A stretch of DNA of 64,000 nt. Origin: JAVVEG01 sp032251455 (GTDB taxonomy: Bacteria > Pseudomonadota > Gammaproteobacteria > Pseudomonadales > Pseudohongiellaceae). The position numbers and the translations under genes are program-made. Positions 33,577 through 42,790 of the stretch are shown in pieces (the stretch's first letter is position 1; every line of letters begins with the position of its first letter). The stretch covers positions 62,001 through 126,000 of the forward strand of contig JAVVEG010000007.1 of assembly GCA_032251455.1 (NCBI GenBank), written 5' to 3'. The notes beneath the pieces are model-generated. The model saw nothing but the letters and a program-made list of their open reading frames with translations, searched no databases and had not been told where the DNA came from.

Positions 33577-34845
33577 ATGCCCAAAGCCAACCTCTTCTAT
33601 GCCCAGTCCGGCGGTGTTACTGCTGTCATCAACGCCAGTGCCTGTGGGGTAATCGAGACCGCACGCCAGCATAAACAGCAGATTGGTAAAATCTACGCGG
33701 GTCTCAACGGCATCATCGGCGCCCTGCGTGAGGAACTGATCGATACCGGCAAGGAAAGCAAAACCACCATTGCTGCCCTGCGGCATACGCCTGCCGGAGC
33801 TTTTGGCTCCTGCCGCTACAAACTGCAAAAGGTGGCAGACAATGCGGCTGAATACGAACGGCTGATGGCTGTGTTTCGAGCACACAATATCCGTTACTTT
33901 CTTTACAATGGCGGCGGGGATTCCCAGGATACCGCCAACAAGTTTGCCGAGTTCAGTCAGCAACAGGGTTTTCCCATCACCTGCATCGGCATCCCCAAGA
34001 CCGTGGATAATGACCTGCCATTCACTGACAACTGTCCGGGGTTTGGTTCTGTGGCCAAATACGTTGCAGTCTCCATTCGCGAAGCGGGTCTGGATGTGGC
34101 ATCGATGTGTGCAAGTTCAACCAAGGTGTTCGTCATGGAGGTCATGGGTCGCCATGCGGGCTGGATTGCAGGTGCAGCTGGGCTGGCCGTGGAGCAGGAA
34201 GGCGATGCCCCCCATATCATCCTGTTTCCAGAGATTCCGTTCGACCGGATAAAGTTCCTGAAAAAAGTGCAGCACTGTGTCCAACAGTTTGGTTACTGCG
34301 CAATTGTCGTCTCCGAAGGCGCTCAGGACAAGGATGGAAAATTTCTGGCCGACAGCGGTGGCAAGGATGCCTTTGGGCATACCCAACTGGGCGGGGTGGC
34401 CCCTTTTCTGGCAGACATGATCAAGCAGGAACTGGGCTATAAATATCATTGGGCCGTTTCCGATTACCTGCAGCGCGCAGCCCGGCACCTGGCCTCGAAC
34501 ACCGACGTGGAACAGGCCTATGCCATGGGCAAGGCCGCAGTGGAGTTTGCCCTTGCCGGCAAGAATGCCGTCATGCCGACGATCGTGCGCAAGCCGGGGA
34601 AAAGCTATCGCTGGACTGTGGGAGAGGTGGCACTGTCTCGCGTGGCCAATGTCGAGAAAAAAATGCCGCGAAACTACATAACAGCCGATGGTTATGGGAT
34701 TACCCAGAAAGCGCGGGACTATTTTTCACCCTTGATCATGGGCGAGGATTACCCGCCCTACCGCAACGGTCTCCCCCAATATGCACGCCTGAAGCGGGTA
34801 CTGGCAAGCAAAAAACTGGAACCCTGGCCTTCTGAGGCTTCTTAG
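33577..34845 (+). CDS. pfp: Pyrophosphate-dependent 6-phosphofructokinase
   Basis: 422-aa PFK-family enzyme. It begins FYAQSGGVTAVINASA. The phosphoryl-donor loop is YFLYNGGGDSQDTANK, and the active site has CIGIPKTVDNDLPFTDNCPG. Lys in PKTVDND and the GGGDS loop (rather than GGDGT, GTIDND) mark the PPi-dependent group. It also shows VMEVMGRHAGWIAGA and a long C-terminus. It interconverts fructose 6-phosphate and fructose 1,6-bisphosphate reversibly using PPi. Its stop overlaps pdxH by four bases tail to tail. Confidence 0.9.
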   Translation: MPKANLFYAQSGGVTAVINASACGVIETARQHKQQIGKIYAGLNGIIGALREELIDTGKESKTTIAALRHTPAGAFGSCRYKLQKVADNAAEYERLMAVFRAHNIRYFLYNGGGDSQDTANKFAEFSQQQGFPITCIGIPKTVDNDLPFTDNCPGFGSVAKYVAVSIREAGLDVASMCASSTKVFVMEVMGRHAGWIAGAAGLAVEQEGDAPHIILFPEIPFDRIKFLKKVQHCVQQFGYCAIVVSEGAQDKDGKFLADSGGKDAFGHTQLGGVAPFLADMIKQELGYKYHWAVSDYLQRAARHLASNTDVEQAYAMGKAAVEFALAGKNAVMPTIVRKPGKSYRWTVGEVALSRVANVEKKMPRNYITADGYGITQKARDYFSPLIMGEDYPPYRNGLPQYARLKRVLASKKLEPWPSEAS

Positions 34846-35510
34846 GGAGACAAACGCGAAATATCCCAGCTGCCACTGGCATTGCGTGTATAGCAAAAGC
34901 GGTCATGCAAACGATGCGCACCGCCCTGCCAGAACTCAAATTGCACCGCTTGCACTCTGTATCCGCCCCAACCTTCAGGCCTGGGAACATCCCTGTCGGC
35001 AAATCGCGCCAGGGTCTGTTGATACCTCTGCAGGAGTTCATCTCTTGAAGACAAGGGTTCACTCTGGGCTGAAGCCCAGGCGGCAATCTGGCTTTCCCGC
35101 GGCCGGGAAGAAAAGTAGCGATCAGACTCCTCTGCAGAGACCTTGCTCACCAGCCCACCGACACTGACCTGGCGCTCTATGGCATACCAGGGAAAATGCA
35201 GACTGACCTGCTGATTCTCAGCCATATCCCTGGCCTTGTGGCTGGCATAATTCGTATAAAAAACCAAGCCTGCCTCATCCAGATGTTTCAGTAGCACGAT
35301 GCGCTGTGATGGGGCCTTGCTGGCCGAGACCGTGGACAGAATCATCGCGGTTGGGTCGGCAAGCTCCATACTGATTGCCTGTTGCAACCAGGTATTCAGT
35401 TGCTGTACCGGATCAGCCAGTAGATTTTGCCGGCTCAAACCAGCCTTGAGGTATTCGCGCCTGATTCCGGCCAGATCCATCGTCATTGTTTCCCTGTTGC
35501 CGTCTGCCAT
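34842..35510 (-). CDS. pdxH: Pyridoxamine 5'-phosphate oxidase
   Basis: 222-aa FMN enzyme that oxidises PNP/PMP to PLP. Motifs: AMILSTVSASKAPSQRIVLL (FMN), LVFYTNYASHKARDMAENQ, VSLHFPWYAIERQV and the C-terminal WGGYRVQAVQFEFWQGG ending HRLHDRF. All conserved PdxH segments are present. A PdxJ gene lies at 42808, so both steps of PLP synthesis are in the window. The end overlaps the PFK gene tail to tail. Confidence 0.95.
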   Translation of the reverse strand: MADGNRETMTMDLAGIRREYLKAGLSRQNLLADPVQQLNTWLQQAISMELADPTAMILSTVSASKAPSQRIVLLKHLDEAGLVFYTNYASHKARDMAENQQVSLHFPWYAIERQVSVGGLVSKVSAEESDRYFSSRPRESQIAAWASAQSEPLSSRDELLQRYQQTLARFADRDVPRPEGWGGYRVQAVQFEFWQGGAHRLHDRFCYTRNASGSWDISRLSP

Positions 35511-35519
35511 GAGCAGATT

Positions 35520-36164
35520 TCAGTAAAGCAATTTGCCATGTTCCCACATCTGCGGCCGAATGCTGCCAGTCGGGTAATAAAAGGTACCTGGCCCATGTTT
35601 TTCATTAGCGAAAAAGCCGCCAACATACTTTTGCCCATCCGGCCAGCGATAAGTCCCCTGCCCGTGATAGAAATCTGTCATGAATTCACCCGTGTAATTC
35701 TCTGTATTCCGCGACAGCCAGTCCGCTGAGTACTTGTTCTCAACCCAGTCGTGAAGCCCGAAGAAATAGGATCCATGGCCATGCCGCTTATCATCCTTCC
35801 ATTCGCCGATATAGAGTTTATCCACACCATTGTAATAGGTGCCACGACCGCTGCGGATACCCTCATCCCAGTTACCGTCGTAATAGGCACGATGGTTGAT
35901 ACTGACCATCTCGGTCAGCTTGCCCTGACCATGGTACTTGCCATCCTTGAAGTTGCCACGGTAATGGCCGGTGCCGAAACTGGTCTTGATTTCCAGCACG
36001 CCGTAGCCATTCTGGCAATCACCATAAATACATTGCCTGGACAGTTCACGCGGCGGTTCCCTGCCAGCCAGCTGCGCCATGACAGAAGCCGACGCCAGCA
36101 ACAGCATGACGGACAGCAACGCCTGTAGCTTGCTGCAATGGTTCTGCTGTCGTCTGTACCTCAT
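35520..36164 (-). CDS. MORN-repeat exported protein
   Basis: 214-aa protein with a signal peptide (about residues 1-30, ending SVMAQL). It carries about five to six MORN units: YRGNFKDGKYHGQGKLTE, YDGNWDEGIRSGRGTYYN, IGEWKDDKRHGHGSYFF, YTGEFMTDFYHGQGTYRWP and YVGGFFANEKHGPGTFYYP. MORN repeats often bind lipids or act as scaffolds. Export suggests an envelope role. Ends just before pdxH (9 bases). Confidence 0.85.
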   Translation of the reverse strand: MRYRRQQNHCSKLQALLSVMLLLASASVMAQLAGREPPRELSRQCIYGDCQNGYGVLEIKTSFGTGHYRGNFKDGKYHGQGKLTEMVSINHRAYYDGNWDEGIRSGRGTYYNGVDKLYIGEWKDDKRHGHGSYFFGLHDWVENKYSADWLSRNTENYTGEFMTDFYHGQGTYRWPDGQKYVGGFFANEKHGPGTFYYPTGSIRPQMWEHGKLLY

Positions 36165-36189
36165 CGATTACTCCTGTTTTTCCGTTTGT

Positions 36190-38799
36190 TCAAACTGCCG
36201 TTCTCAGCACGATCAGAGGGCTGGTGCTGACAACTCGCCTGGTTGCCATGACACCGAGCAGGGCAATGATCAATGTGCCGAGTAACGGACCGGTCAACCA
36301 AACCCAGTAATGTGGGGAGAATGTCTGCTCGAACTCCTCTGTCTGCAGGTAGTACAAACTGATTTCAGCGCCCAGCGTGGCAATGATACCAGCAACCAGC
36401 CCAATCACGGCAAACTCGATCACCAGGCTGCTCAGAATCAACTTCCTGCCTGCTCCCAGGGTACGCAGTATCGCATTCTCGCGAAACCGCTCGTCCAGTG
36501 TGGCATTCACGCAGGCCAGCAACACCAGGGCACCGCTGGCCAGCACCAGAAATGCAATCAGCTCGATGGCCGAGGTAACCTGGGCAATGATGCTCTGTAT
36601 CTGTTCAATCAGCGCATCAATCTCCAGCACCACTATGGTGGGAAACTGGCGGATCAGATCATTCAGAAACAGTTTCTGTTCCTGTGCCATCAGGGCAGTG
36701 GACAGATAGGTGGCTCCGACAAAATCCATGGTGCCAGGGGAGAAAATAAAAAAGAAATTGGGCTGCATATTATCCCAGCGCACTGATCGCAGGTTCTGTA
36801 CAGTCACACTGATCAACTCGCCTGCGCCCACCCGAAACTCAAGCACATCACCTGTTCTGACTCCCAGCCGGGATGCATAGTCCGCCTCTACTGAAACCAG
36901 GCCAGGCTGAGCATCCTCATACCACCATTCTCCATCCACAACCGTGTTGTCAGGCGGCAGGTCCGGTACCCAGGTGACCTGGCGATTGATGACCCGGTTG
37001 TTTCCTCCTGCTCGCCGTTCCCCGCCCTCTTCCTGTTCATCAGCGCCCTCGCTCGTGTTGCGCTCAGTCAGATTACGCCCTCCCTCTTCATTATCTCCCC
37101 AGGGGCGGCGGGGCGTCTCACCATTGACCGAAACCAGCCCGGCTGTCGCCATTGGGTAGAACTGGTTCGCTTGTATCCCCCGGCTTTCGAAAAATTCTGT
37201 GATACCCGCCACCTGTGATTGTGACACATTCATCAGGAAATGATTCGGGGTATCCTCGGGCAGTTGCGCCTGCCAGTCTGAAATCAATCCCGTACGCAGC
37301 AAGGTCAGGGTCAGCAGGGACATGATGGTGAGCGAGAACACCAGAACCTGTAGAACACTCTGCTTGCGCCGTCGCCGTGTGGCCGACATCGCCAGCTTCC
37401 AGGCACTGCCGGCATGCATGCCGGCCGCCGCGCCCGAGCGCAGTAGAAACCAGGAAATCAAGGACAGCACGGCAACAGTGCCCGCAACCGCCAGCACCAG
37501 CACCGCTGTCAAAAAAACATCCTGGCTGTACCAGAGCACCAGGGCCAATGCTCCCCCCATCCCGAAGATATACGGTAGCCTGGCACTTAAATTCTGCTCG
37601 TCCATGTCTTTGCGCAACACCCGCAAAGGTGAGGTATCACGCAAGGCCAATAAGGGGGGCAAGGCAAAAGACAGCAGACAGATAAACGCGGTCAATGCAC
37701 CGATGATGTAGGGCGTATTGGCTGCCGCAGGCAAGCTTATCGGTATCACCGAGCTGAGTGTCAGCAGAATCATCTCATGTACGGCCCAACCCAGTACCGA
37801 GCCGATGACAATCGCGATTACCGCCACCAGAATCTGAATCAGCAGATAGATGGCTGACACCTGGGCCGAAGTACAACCCAGAGTCTTGAGGATGGCGGCA
37901 TAATCAAAATGCCGCTCACTGTAGCGTCTTGCCGTCAAGGCAATAGCCACCCCGGCCAGCAGCACGGCAAACAGGCTGCCCAGCATCAGAAAACTTTCCG
38001 CCCGGTTCAGCGCCTCACTGACTTCCTGACTCTCATCCCGCACATCACGCAGCCGGAACCCCTCATTGGCCTGGGTATCGAACCACTCCTCGTACTCTGT
38101 CAAGGTTCTCTGGTCGCCGGCAAACAGATAGCGATAGCTCACCCGACTGCCCGTCTGAATGACGTTGGTGGCGGGCATATCGGCAAGATTGAACAGCAAT
38201 CGGGGCCCGGCATTATCCAGCATATTCCCCTGCTGGCGGTCAGGCTCCTGCACGATGACCCGGGTCACCGTCAACTGTGCCTCACCCACGTAGATGGCAT
38301 CACCCACTGCAATATCCAGAGCTGGCAATATCCGCGACTCCACCCAGGCCTCGCCAACGCCGGGGCCACCGACAATCTCCTGCCCGGCGGTAAAGGGCTG
38401 ATCCGCAACCAGCAGATTACCCCGCAGCGGATAGGCATCACTGACTGCCTTGGCGGACACCAGGGTATTATCCTGGTCCGAGAAGGCCATGGAGGCAAAG
38501 GAGATGAACTCGGCTGTTTGCAGCCCTCGCGCCCGCGCCTCCTCCAACCATTCTTCAGGTGCCTGCTGACGGCCGCTGAGCACACGGTCTGCCGCCAGCA
38601 TATTGGCCGATTCCAGCAACAGGGCCTGTTCCAGGCGATCGGTGAACAGGGCAATCCCGGTCACCGACGTGACTGCCATGATCATGGCCAGCAACAGCAG
38701 GCGCAGCTCGCCGCCACGCCAGTCGCGCCACAGCAGGCGGCCAGAGAGCCGCAACAGGGTACTGAGATGAAGAACTCCCGTATTGCTCTGTTCAGCCAT
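36190..38799 (-). CDS. ybbP: ABC transporter permease, YbbP-like (FtsX family)
   Basis: 869-aa membrane protein. The start at 38799 (MAEQSNTGVL) overlaps the ATPase stop by eight bases; a longer start at 38925 is unlikely. N-terminal helix about 32-52, a periplasmic domain, three helices at about 275-400 with RRYSERHFDYAAILKTLGCT, a second pair of helices in the middle, a second periplasmic domain, then three C-terminal helices with NAILRTLGAGRKLILSSLV. An acidic, Gly-rich insert at about 592-630 is unusual. YbbA/YbbP complexes may export or extract lipids; substrate is not proven. Confidence 0.9.
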   Translation of the reverse strand: MAEQSNTGVLHLSTLLRLSGRLLWRDWRGGELRLLLLAMIMAVTSVTGIALFTDRLEQALLLESANMLAADRVLSGRQQAPEEWLEEARARGLQTAEFISFASMAFSDQDNTLVSAKAVSDAYPLRGNLLVADQPFTAGQEIVGGPGVGEAWVESRILPALDIAVGDAIYVGEAQLTVTRVIVQEPDRQQGNMLDNAGPRLLFNLADMPATNVIQTGSRVSYRYLFAGDQRTLTEYEEWFDTQANEGFRLRDVRDESQEVSEALNRAESFLMLGSLFAVLLAGVAIALTARRYSERHFDYAAILKTLGCTSAQVSAIYLLIQILVAVIAIVIGSVLGWAVHEMILLTLSSVIPISLPAAANTPYIIGALTAFICLLSFALPPLLALRDTSPLRVLRKDMDEQNLSARLPYIFGMGGALALVLWYSQDVFLTAVLVLAVAGTVAVLSLISWFLLRSGAAAGMHAGSAWKLAMSATRRRRKQSVLQVLVFSLTIMSLLTLTLLRTGLISDWQAQLPEDTPNHFLMNVSQSQVAGITEFFESRGIQANQFYPMATAGLVSVNGETPRRPWGDNEEGGRNLTERNTSEGADEQEEGGERRAGGNNRVINRQVTWVPDLPPDNTVVDGEWWYEDAQPGLVSVEADYASRLGVRTGDVLEFRVGAGELISVTVQNLRSVRWDNMQPNFFFIFSPGTMDFVGATYLSTALMAQEQKLFLNDLIRQFPTIVVLEIDALIEQIQSIIAQVTSAIELIAFLVLASGALVLLACVNATLDERFRENAILRTLGAGRKLILSSLVIEFAVIGLVAGIIATLGAEISLYYLQTEEFEQTFSPHYWVWLTGPLLGTLIIALLGVMATRRVVSTSPLIVLRTAV

Positions 38800-39517
38800 G
38801 AGCAGTCTCCCGCAGCGCAGCGGCACTATCAGCACCTGCATCGGTACTGGCTGCCACCTCACCTGCCACCTCACCCGCAACCAGGCGGATAATCCGATGG
38901 CATTTACTGGCCAGGCGTTCGTCATGGGTCACCAGTACCAGCGTGGTGCCGTATTCCCGATTCAGGGCAAACAACAGCTCAATTACCTTGCCGCCTGTTG
39001 CTGTGTCCAGGTTTCCGGTGGGTTCGTCCGCAAACAATATCTTGGCATCCGAACCGAAGGCACGGGCTATGGCCACACGTTGCTGTTCTCCGCCGGACAG
39101 CTGATTGGGGTAGTGATGAGCCCGGTCTGCCAAGCCAACCCGCTCCAGCAGAATCTGCGCCTTCTCCCTGGCATGGCGATCATTCTTCAGCTCTATCGGG
39201 ATCATGACATTTTCCAGAGCGGTAAGGCTGGGCAATAATTGAAACGATTGAAATACAAACCCTACCAGGCGTCCGCGCAGAATTGCCCGGGCCTCTTCAT
39301 CCATGGTGCTGAGATTGTTGCCATCCAGGCGGACTTCCCCTGCGGTGGCACTATCCAGTCCAGCCATCAGGCCCAGCAGCGTAGACTTGCCTGAACCGGA
39401 GGCTCCCACAATGGCAACCGTCTCTGCCTCCTCCACACGCAGATTGATACCTTTCAGAATCCGCAACAATCCCTCGCTGGTCATGACTTCCTTGCTTAGA
39501 TTTTCAATCTCAATCAT
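38792..39517 (-). CDS. ybbA: ABC transporter ATP-binding protein, YbbA-like
   Basis: 241-aa ATPase. Walker A is GASGSGKSTLL, signature LSGGEQQRVAIARAF, Walker B ILFADEPTGNLD, switch His in VLVTHDERLA. This is the LolD/MacB-type subfamily. It pairs with the overlapping permease gene. The C-terminus ends in an Ala/Glu/Gly tail partly encoded by a 12-base duplication at 38852-38875. The tesA gene is divergent at 39782, the same arrangement as E. coli tesA-ybbA-ybbP. Confidence 0.93.
   Translation of the reverse strand: MIEIENLSKEVMTSEGLLRILKGINLRVEEAETVAIVGASGSGKSTLLGLMAGLDSATAGEVRLDGNNLSTMDEEARAILRGRLVGFVFQSFQLLPSLTALENVMIPIELKNDRHAREKAQILLERVGLADRAHHYPNQLSGGEQQRVAIARAFGSDAKILFADEPTGNLDTATGGKVIELLFALNREYGTTLVLVTHDERLASKCHRIIRLVAGEVAGEVAASTDAGADSAAALRETAHG
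38852..38875 (+). repeat. 12-base duplication within ybbA
   Basis: TGCCACCTCACC occurs twice in tandem near the 3' end of the ATPase gene and encodes Gly-Glu-Val-Ala twice on the minus strand. Confidence 0.85.
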
Positions 39518-39574
39518 TCGTAGTATCCTTCCCGTACCGGATTGTTCCGGGTATCAATATCGGGGCATATGTGC

Positions 39575-39640
39575 CAGAGTATTCGAAAAGAGTTTCCAGC
39601 AAGAGTATTCAACACAAGAGTACCCAACAAGAGTATCCAA
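39575..39640. repeat. Intergenic 13-15-base tandem repeat
   Basis: CAAGAGTATTCAACA (39600), CAAGAGTACCCAA (39615) and CAAGAGTATCCAA (39628), with a decayed copy just before. It lies in the 264-base gap between ybbA and tesA, in the region expected to hold both promoters. The rest of that gap shows no other clear site. Confidence 0.85.
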
Positions 39641-39781
39641 AAAAGTTTGTAGCGTGACCAGAGCAGTACCGGGAACCTCTCATCAGTATGATACGTTGAA
39701 AGTTTACAAATCAGTTCATATCAGCAGATAGTGTTTCCGATAATCCTGACCCAAACCATGATCCAAACATTGTAACGACTT

Positions 39782-40453
39782 ATGCAGCAGAAATCCCACA
39801 GCACTTTGCAGAGAAGGAAAGTCACCGCCCGGTCTACCCTGCCACTGTTTTTCCTGCTTTTATTTGCTTCCCTGATCGCAGCTTACGGACATGCGGAAGA
39901 TGCTCAGGGCAAAAGCATACTCGTATTCGGCGACAGCCTCAGCGCAGCCTATGGCATTGATGAGGAAGCTGGCTGGGTCAACCTCCTGGCCGAGCAAATG
40001 ATCATCAGGGAACTGCCGCATCGGGTTTCCAATGCCAGCGTCAGCGGGGAAACCACCTCAGGGGGACTGGCCCGGTTGCCCGCGATTCTGGATCAGCAAA
40101 AACCTGATATCGTCATTCTGGAACTGGGTGGCAATGACGGCCTGCGCGGCCTGCCAATCCGCAATATTCGGCAGAATCTGCTGGCCATGATCGATCTCAT
40201 CGAGGCCAGTGGTGCCCAGACCATCCTGGCAGGTATCCAGATACCTCCCAATTATGGTCCCCGCTATACTGGCCCCTTTGCCAGCATTTTTCCTGAGATT
40301 GCGCAAGAGAGAGATCTGCTGCTTGTGCCTTTCCTGATCGAAGGCATTCCTGAACATGCCGAACTGATGCAAAATGATGGCATCCATCCTGTCGCCGAGG
40401 CCCAGCCCATCGTCGTGGAAAATGTCTGGCCTGTACTTGAACGGGCCCTGTAG
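39782..40453 (+). CDS. tesA: Arylesterase / lysophospholipase TesA
   Basis: 223-aa SGNH hydrolase of the periplasm. Long basic N-terminus then a signal peptide to about 39 (IAAYGHAED). Block I is VFGDSLSAAYGIDEE, block III LELGGNDGLRGLP, and block V NDGIHPVAEAQP contains the Asp-His of the triad. It hydrolyses acyl thioesters and lysolipids. The gene is divergent from ybbA/ybbP, a widely conserved order. The start at 39782 has no strong ribosome site. Confidence 0.93.
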   Translation: MQQKSHSTLQRRKVTARSTLPLFFLLLFASLIAAYGHAEDAQGKSILVFGDSLSAAYGIDEEAGWVNLLAEQMIIRELPHRVSNASVSGETTSGGLARLPAILDQQKPDIVILELGGNDGLRGLPIRNIRQNLLAMIDLIEASGAQTILAGIQIPPNYGPRYTGPFASIFPEIAQERDLLLVPFLIEGIPEHAELMQNDGIHPVAEAQPIVVENVWPVLERAL

Positions 40454-40502
40454 TTCAGATCTTTGATGGAAACCCGCTGGTTCAGCAGAGACCTGGCGCC
40501 GC

Positions 40503-40892
40503 CTACAGAGACAGCCTGATGGTATCCATCTCGCTGATATCGAAACCACGCCCTCGATACCATCTTTTCAGCGCCAGCACATCCCCCTTGGCCTCGCCAT
40601 AAATCATGGCGACCTGATGACTTTGACAGTATTCAATCACCTCATCAAGCAAGGCACTGCCGATGCCCTGGCCGCGAAAATTCTGTAGAACCTCAATATT
40701 CTTCAGACAGTAGCTGACCGATGGCGTGTCTGTAGCCGGCACAAACCCCATTCGGATTTTTGCCGACCCGCGGTTGAGTTGCGCGTAGGCGATGGGCGTT
40801 GCGCCACTGTATACCCGGAAAACCAGTTGCTGCGCCAGTCCCTTGGGCACTACCACCTGTAAATCCGGCATACTGCATACCAGCCTTTTCAT
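40503..40892 (-). CDS. GNAT-family N-acetyltransferase
   Basis: 129-aa protein with the GNAT fold. The acetyl-CoA loop is EVLQNFRGQGIGSALLDEVI; strand 5 and the end are QVAMIYGEAKGDVLALKRWY then RGRGFDISE. It starts inside the last four bases of the MFS gene, so the two are probably co-transcribed. The acceptor cannot be inferred. Confidence 0.85.
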   Translation of the reverse strand: MKRLVCSMPDLQVVVPKGLAQQLVFRVYSGATPIAYAQLNRGSAKIRMGFVPATDTPSVSYCLKNIEVLQNFRGQGIGSALLDEVIEYCQSHQVAMIYGEAKGDVLALKRWYRGRGFDISEMDTIRLSL

Positions 40893-42166
40893 AACTGCTC
40901 CTGAGCTTTCCCAAATACAGGCCTGTGTGCAGGGATGGCCAGCAACATCCCCGCTGAGGCCAGATTACAGACACCCATCAACAGGAAAGCATTATCATAC
41001 GTGCCAAAGGTATCATAATGCCATGCCGCAAGCACCGGCCCGATGGCCGACATGGCAAAGGAAAAAGGCATGGCCGTGCTGCGGACTGCTCCCAGATAAC
41101 GTCGGCCAAAAAATGAGGCCCAGATGACTTCCTGCAAGGGAATCAGGCCTCCCCAGCCCAAACCCATCAACAGAAAACTGGCATAAACCAGCGCATCAAT
41201 CTGGCTGCGCACGCTGAACACAATCAGGATCACCGCCAGACCCGTAATCGCTGCGCCCAATGCGGCCAGTGGTTTGGCACTGAAACGATCGATGAAAATA
41301 CCCCAGAAAGGTTTGCTGAGAAAGGCAGGCACTGAGGTCAGGGAGATCATTCCTGCTGCCAGCAAGCGGGGATATCCGGCATCTGTCATGTAGGGAATGG
41401 TCTGCAACAGCATGACGGTGACCGATATCTGGAACAAACCAAAAGCGAGCACCAGCGCATAGAAGCGTCCGGTACGCATCGCCTGGCTTCGGGTCATGGA
41501 CGTATTGTAGTCCACATTGGCGGCGGAGTGCGGAGAGGAGTCGATTTCTTCACCCGACTTACCATCCGGATGCATGGCATAGTCTTCCGGGCTGCGACGA
41601 ACCACCAGGGCGGCAGGCAGTATCAGCACGGCCGCCACCACCCCCAGAACATGCCAGGCAACGCGCCAGCCCAGCATATCAACCAGCCAGGTTGAAACGG
41701 GAGGAATCAGTATGCCGCCCAGGGAAATGCCCATCGCAGCCAGGGCCACTGCCCGTCCACGACGCTCGACAAACCATTTGCCCAGAGTGACATTGACCAC
41801 CAGATTGCCGATCATGCCGGCACCGATGGTGAGGATCAGCCCGTTCAGCAGCAGCCAGTGACTGAGATTCTGCACGCCACCCAGCGCAAACACTGCACCA
41901 GAAAGAATCACCATACCGGCCAGTATGAAGGGCCTGCCACCATATCGGTCGATGGAGGCCCCGATGGCGAATCCGGTAAAGGCCGTCACCATTTGCCCGA
42001 TCGAGCGGGCCGAAGTAAATTCAGCCCGACTCCAGCCAAACTCCTCGGTCATGGGGATCATGAAGGCCCCCACCACATAGTTCTGCAGACCGATAGCGAC
42101 AAACTGGGTGACAAATGCTGCCAACACTATCCAGTACCCGTAAAAAACCGGCTTTCTCTGCAGCAA
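40889..42166 (-). CDS. MFS transporter
   Basis: 425-aa membrane protein, 12 predicted helices in two halves with a central loop at about 205-230 (Asp/Ser-rich). It opens with FYGYWIVLAAFVTQFVAIGL, and the helix 2-3 loop is GASIDRYGGRPFILAGM. The pattern fits the monocarboxylate/oxalate-formate type branch. Substrate unknown. A GNAT gene overlaps its 3' end. Confidence 0.88.
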   Translation of the reverse strand: MLQRKPVFYGYWIVLAAFVTQFVAIGLQNYVVGAFMIPMTEEFGWSRAEFTSARSIGQMVTAFTGFAIGASIDRYGGRPFILAGMVILSGAVFALGGVQNLSHWLLLNGLILTIGAGMIGNLVVNVTLGKWFVERRGRAVALAAMGISLGGILIPPVSTWLVDMLGWRVAWHVLGVVAAVLILPAALVVRRSPEDYAMHPDGKSGEEIDSSPHSAANVDYNTSMTRSQAMRTGRFYALVLAFGLFQISVTVMLLQTIPYMTDAGYPRLLAAGMISLTSVPAFLSKPFWGIFIDRFSAKPLAALGAAITGLAVILIVFSVRSQIDALVYASFLLMGLGWGGLIPLQEVIWASFFGRRYLGAVRSTAMPFSFAMSAIGPVLAAWHYDTFGTYDNAFLLMGVCNLASAGMLLAIPAHRPVFGKAQEQL

Positions 42167-42257
42167 AACAGGCGACCCGCATCAATGATTTCCGGCTATT
42201 TTACTCTATCGGTCCTGCACACAGCCATGCCTATTGTCGGGAACAGGCATGCGGTCT

Positions 42258-42719
42258 CTACCGGGTATGACGATAATACCGGGATCGAGCGGGCGCACCG
42301 TAATACCGTCTGCTTTGTGCCCGATGCCCGTAATCATGCCGATCATGGGTGTATGACCGGTAATAAGGCCGGCTGTAAGACCGAACATAAGAGCGGGAGT
42401 GGGTTGCGGACGGGAACCTGCGCTCCAACCGGTAATGGTAGCGCAGCAGCTCATCGTAGCGTGGCTGCAGATAACGGTGATCTCGCCGCTCGTGCACGGC
42501 ATGGCGAAACGAGGCGACATCACGGCCAAACCGCTCCACCTCATGGCGATAAGCACGATATTGCGGGTAATGCTTGAGCTGGGTACTGAAATGGATACTG
42601 GCCGCGTATAGTCTGTCGGCTTCATGCGAGTAATTGTGCGGGTCAGCACTGACGTTTACCGAGTACAGACCAGCAATCAACAGGGCTGCAACCAGATTGA
42701 AGCGATTTACCGTTTTCAT
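42258..42719 (-). CDS. Exported Tyr/Arg/His-rich protein
   Basis: 153-aa protein with a signal peptide (about 1-25, ending NVSADP). The first part of the mature protein is helical (NYSHEADRLYAASIHFSTQL, YRAYRHEVERFGRDVASF). The last 50 residues are very rich in Tyr, Arg, Ser and His (SYVRSYSRPYYRSYTHDRHD). The basic tail could bind surface polymers. No named family recognised. Another frame on the same strand is open at 42206-42649 but looks like a shadow. Confidence 0.75.
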   Translation of the reverse strand: MKTVNRFNLVAALLIAGLYSVNVSADPHNYSHEADRLYAASIHFSTQLKHYPQYRAYRHEVERFGRDVASFRHAVHERRDHRYLQPRYDELLRYHYRLERRFPSATHSRSYVRSYSRPYYRSYTHDRHDYGHRAQSRRYYGAPARSRYYRHTR

Positions 42720-42790
42720 GGGAACCTCCTGCTTTCTGTGATTTCAAGCTCAGTATCACTGCAGCAAGATGAACCGCACCTGAACCTTGA

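Noticed and set aside
42206..42649. Alternative 147-codon frame over the Tyr/Arg-rich gene
   Set aside because: It has no signal peptide or sensible start; the frame 42258-42719 has both.
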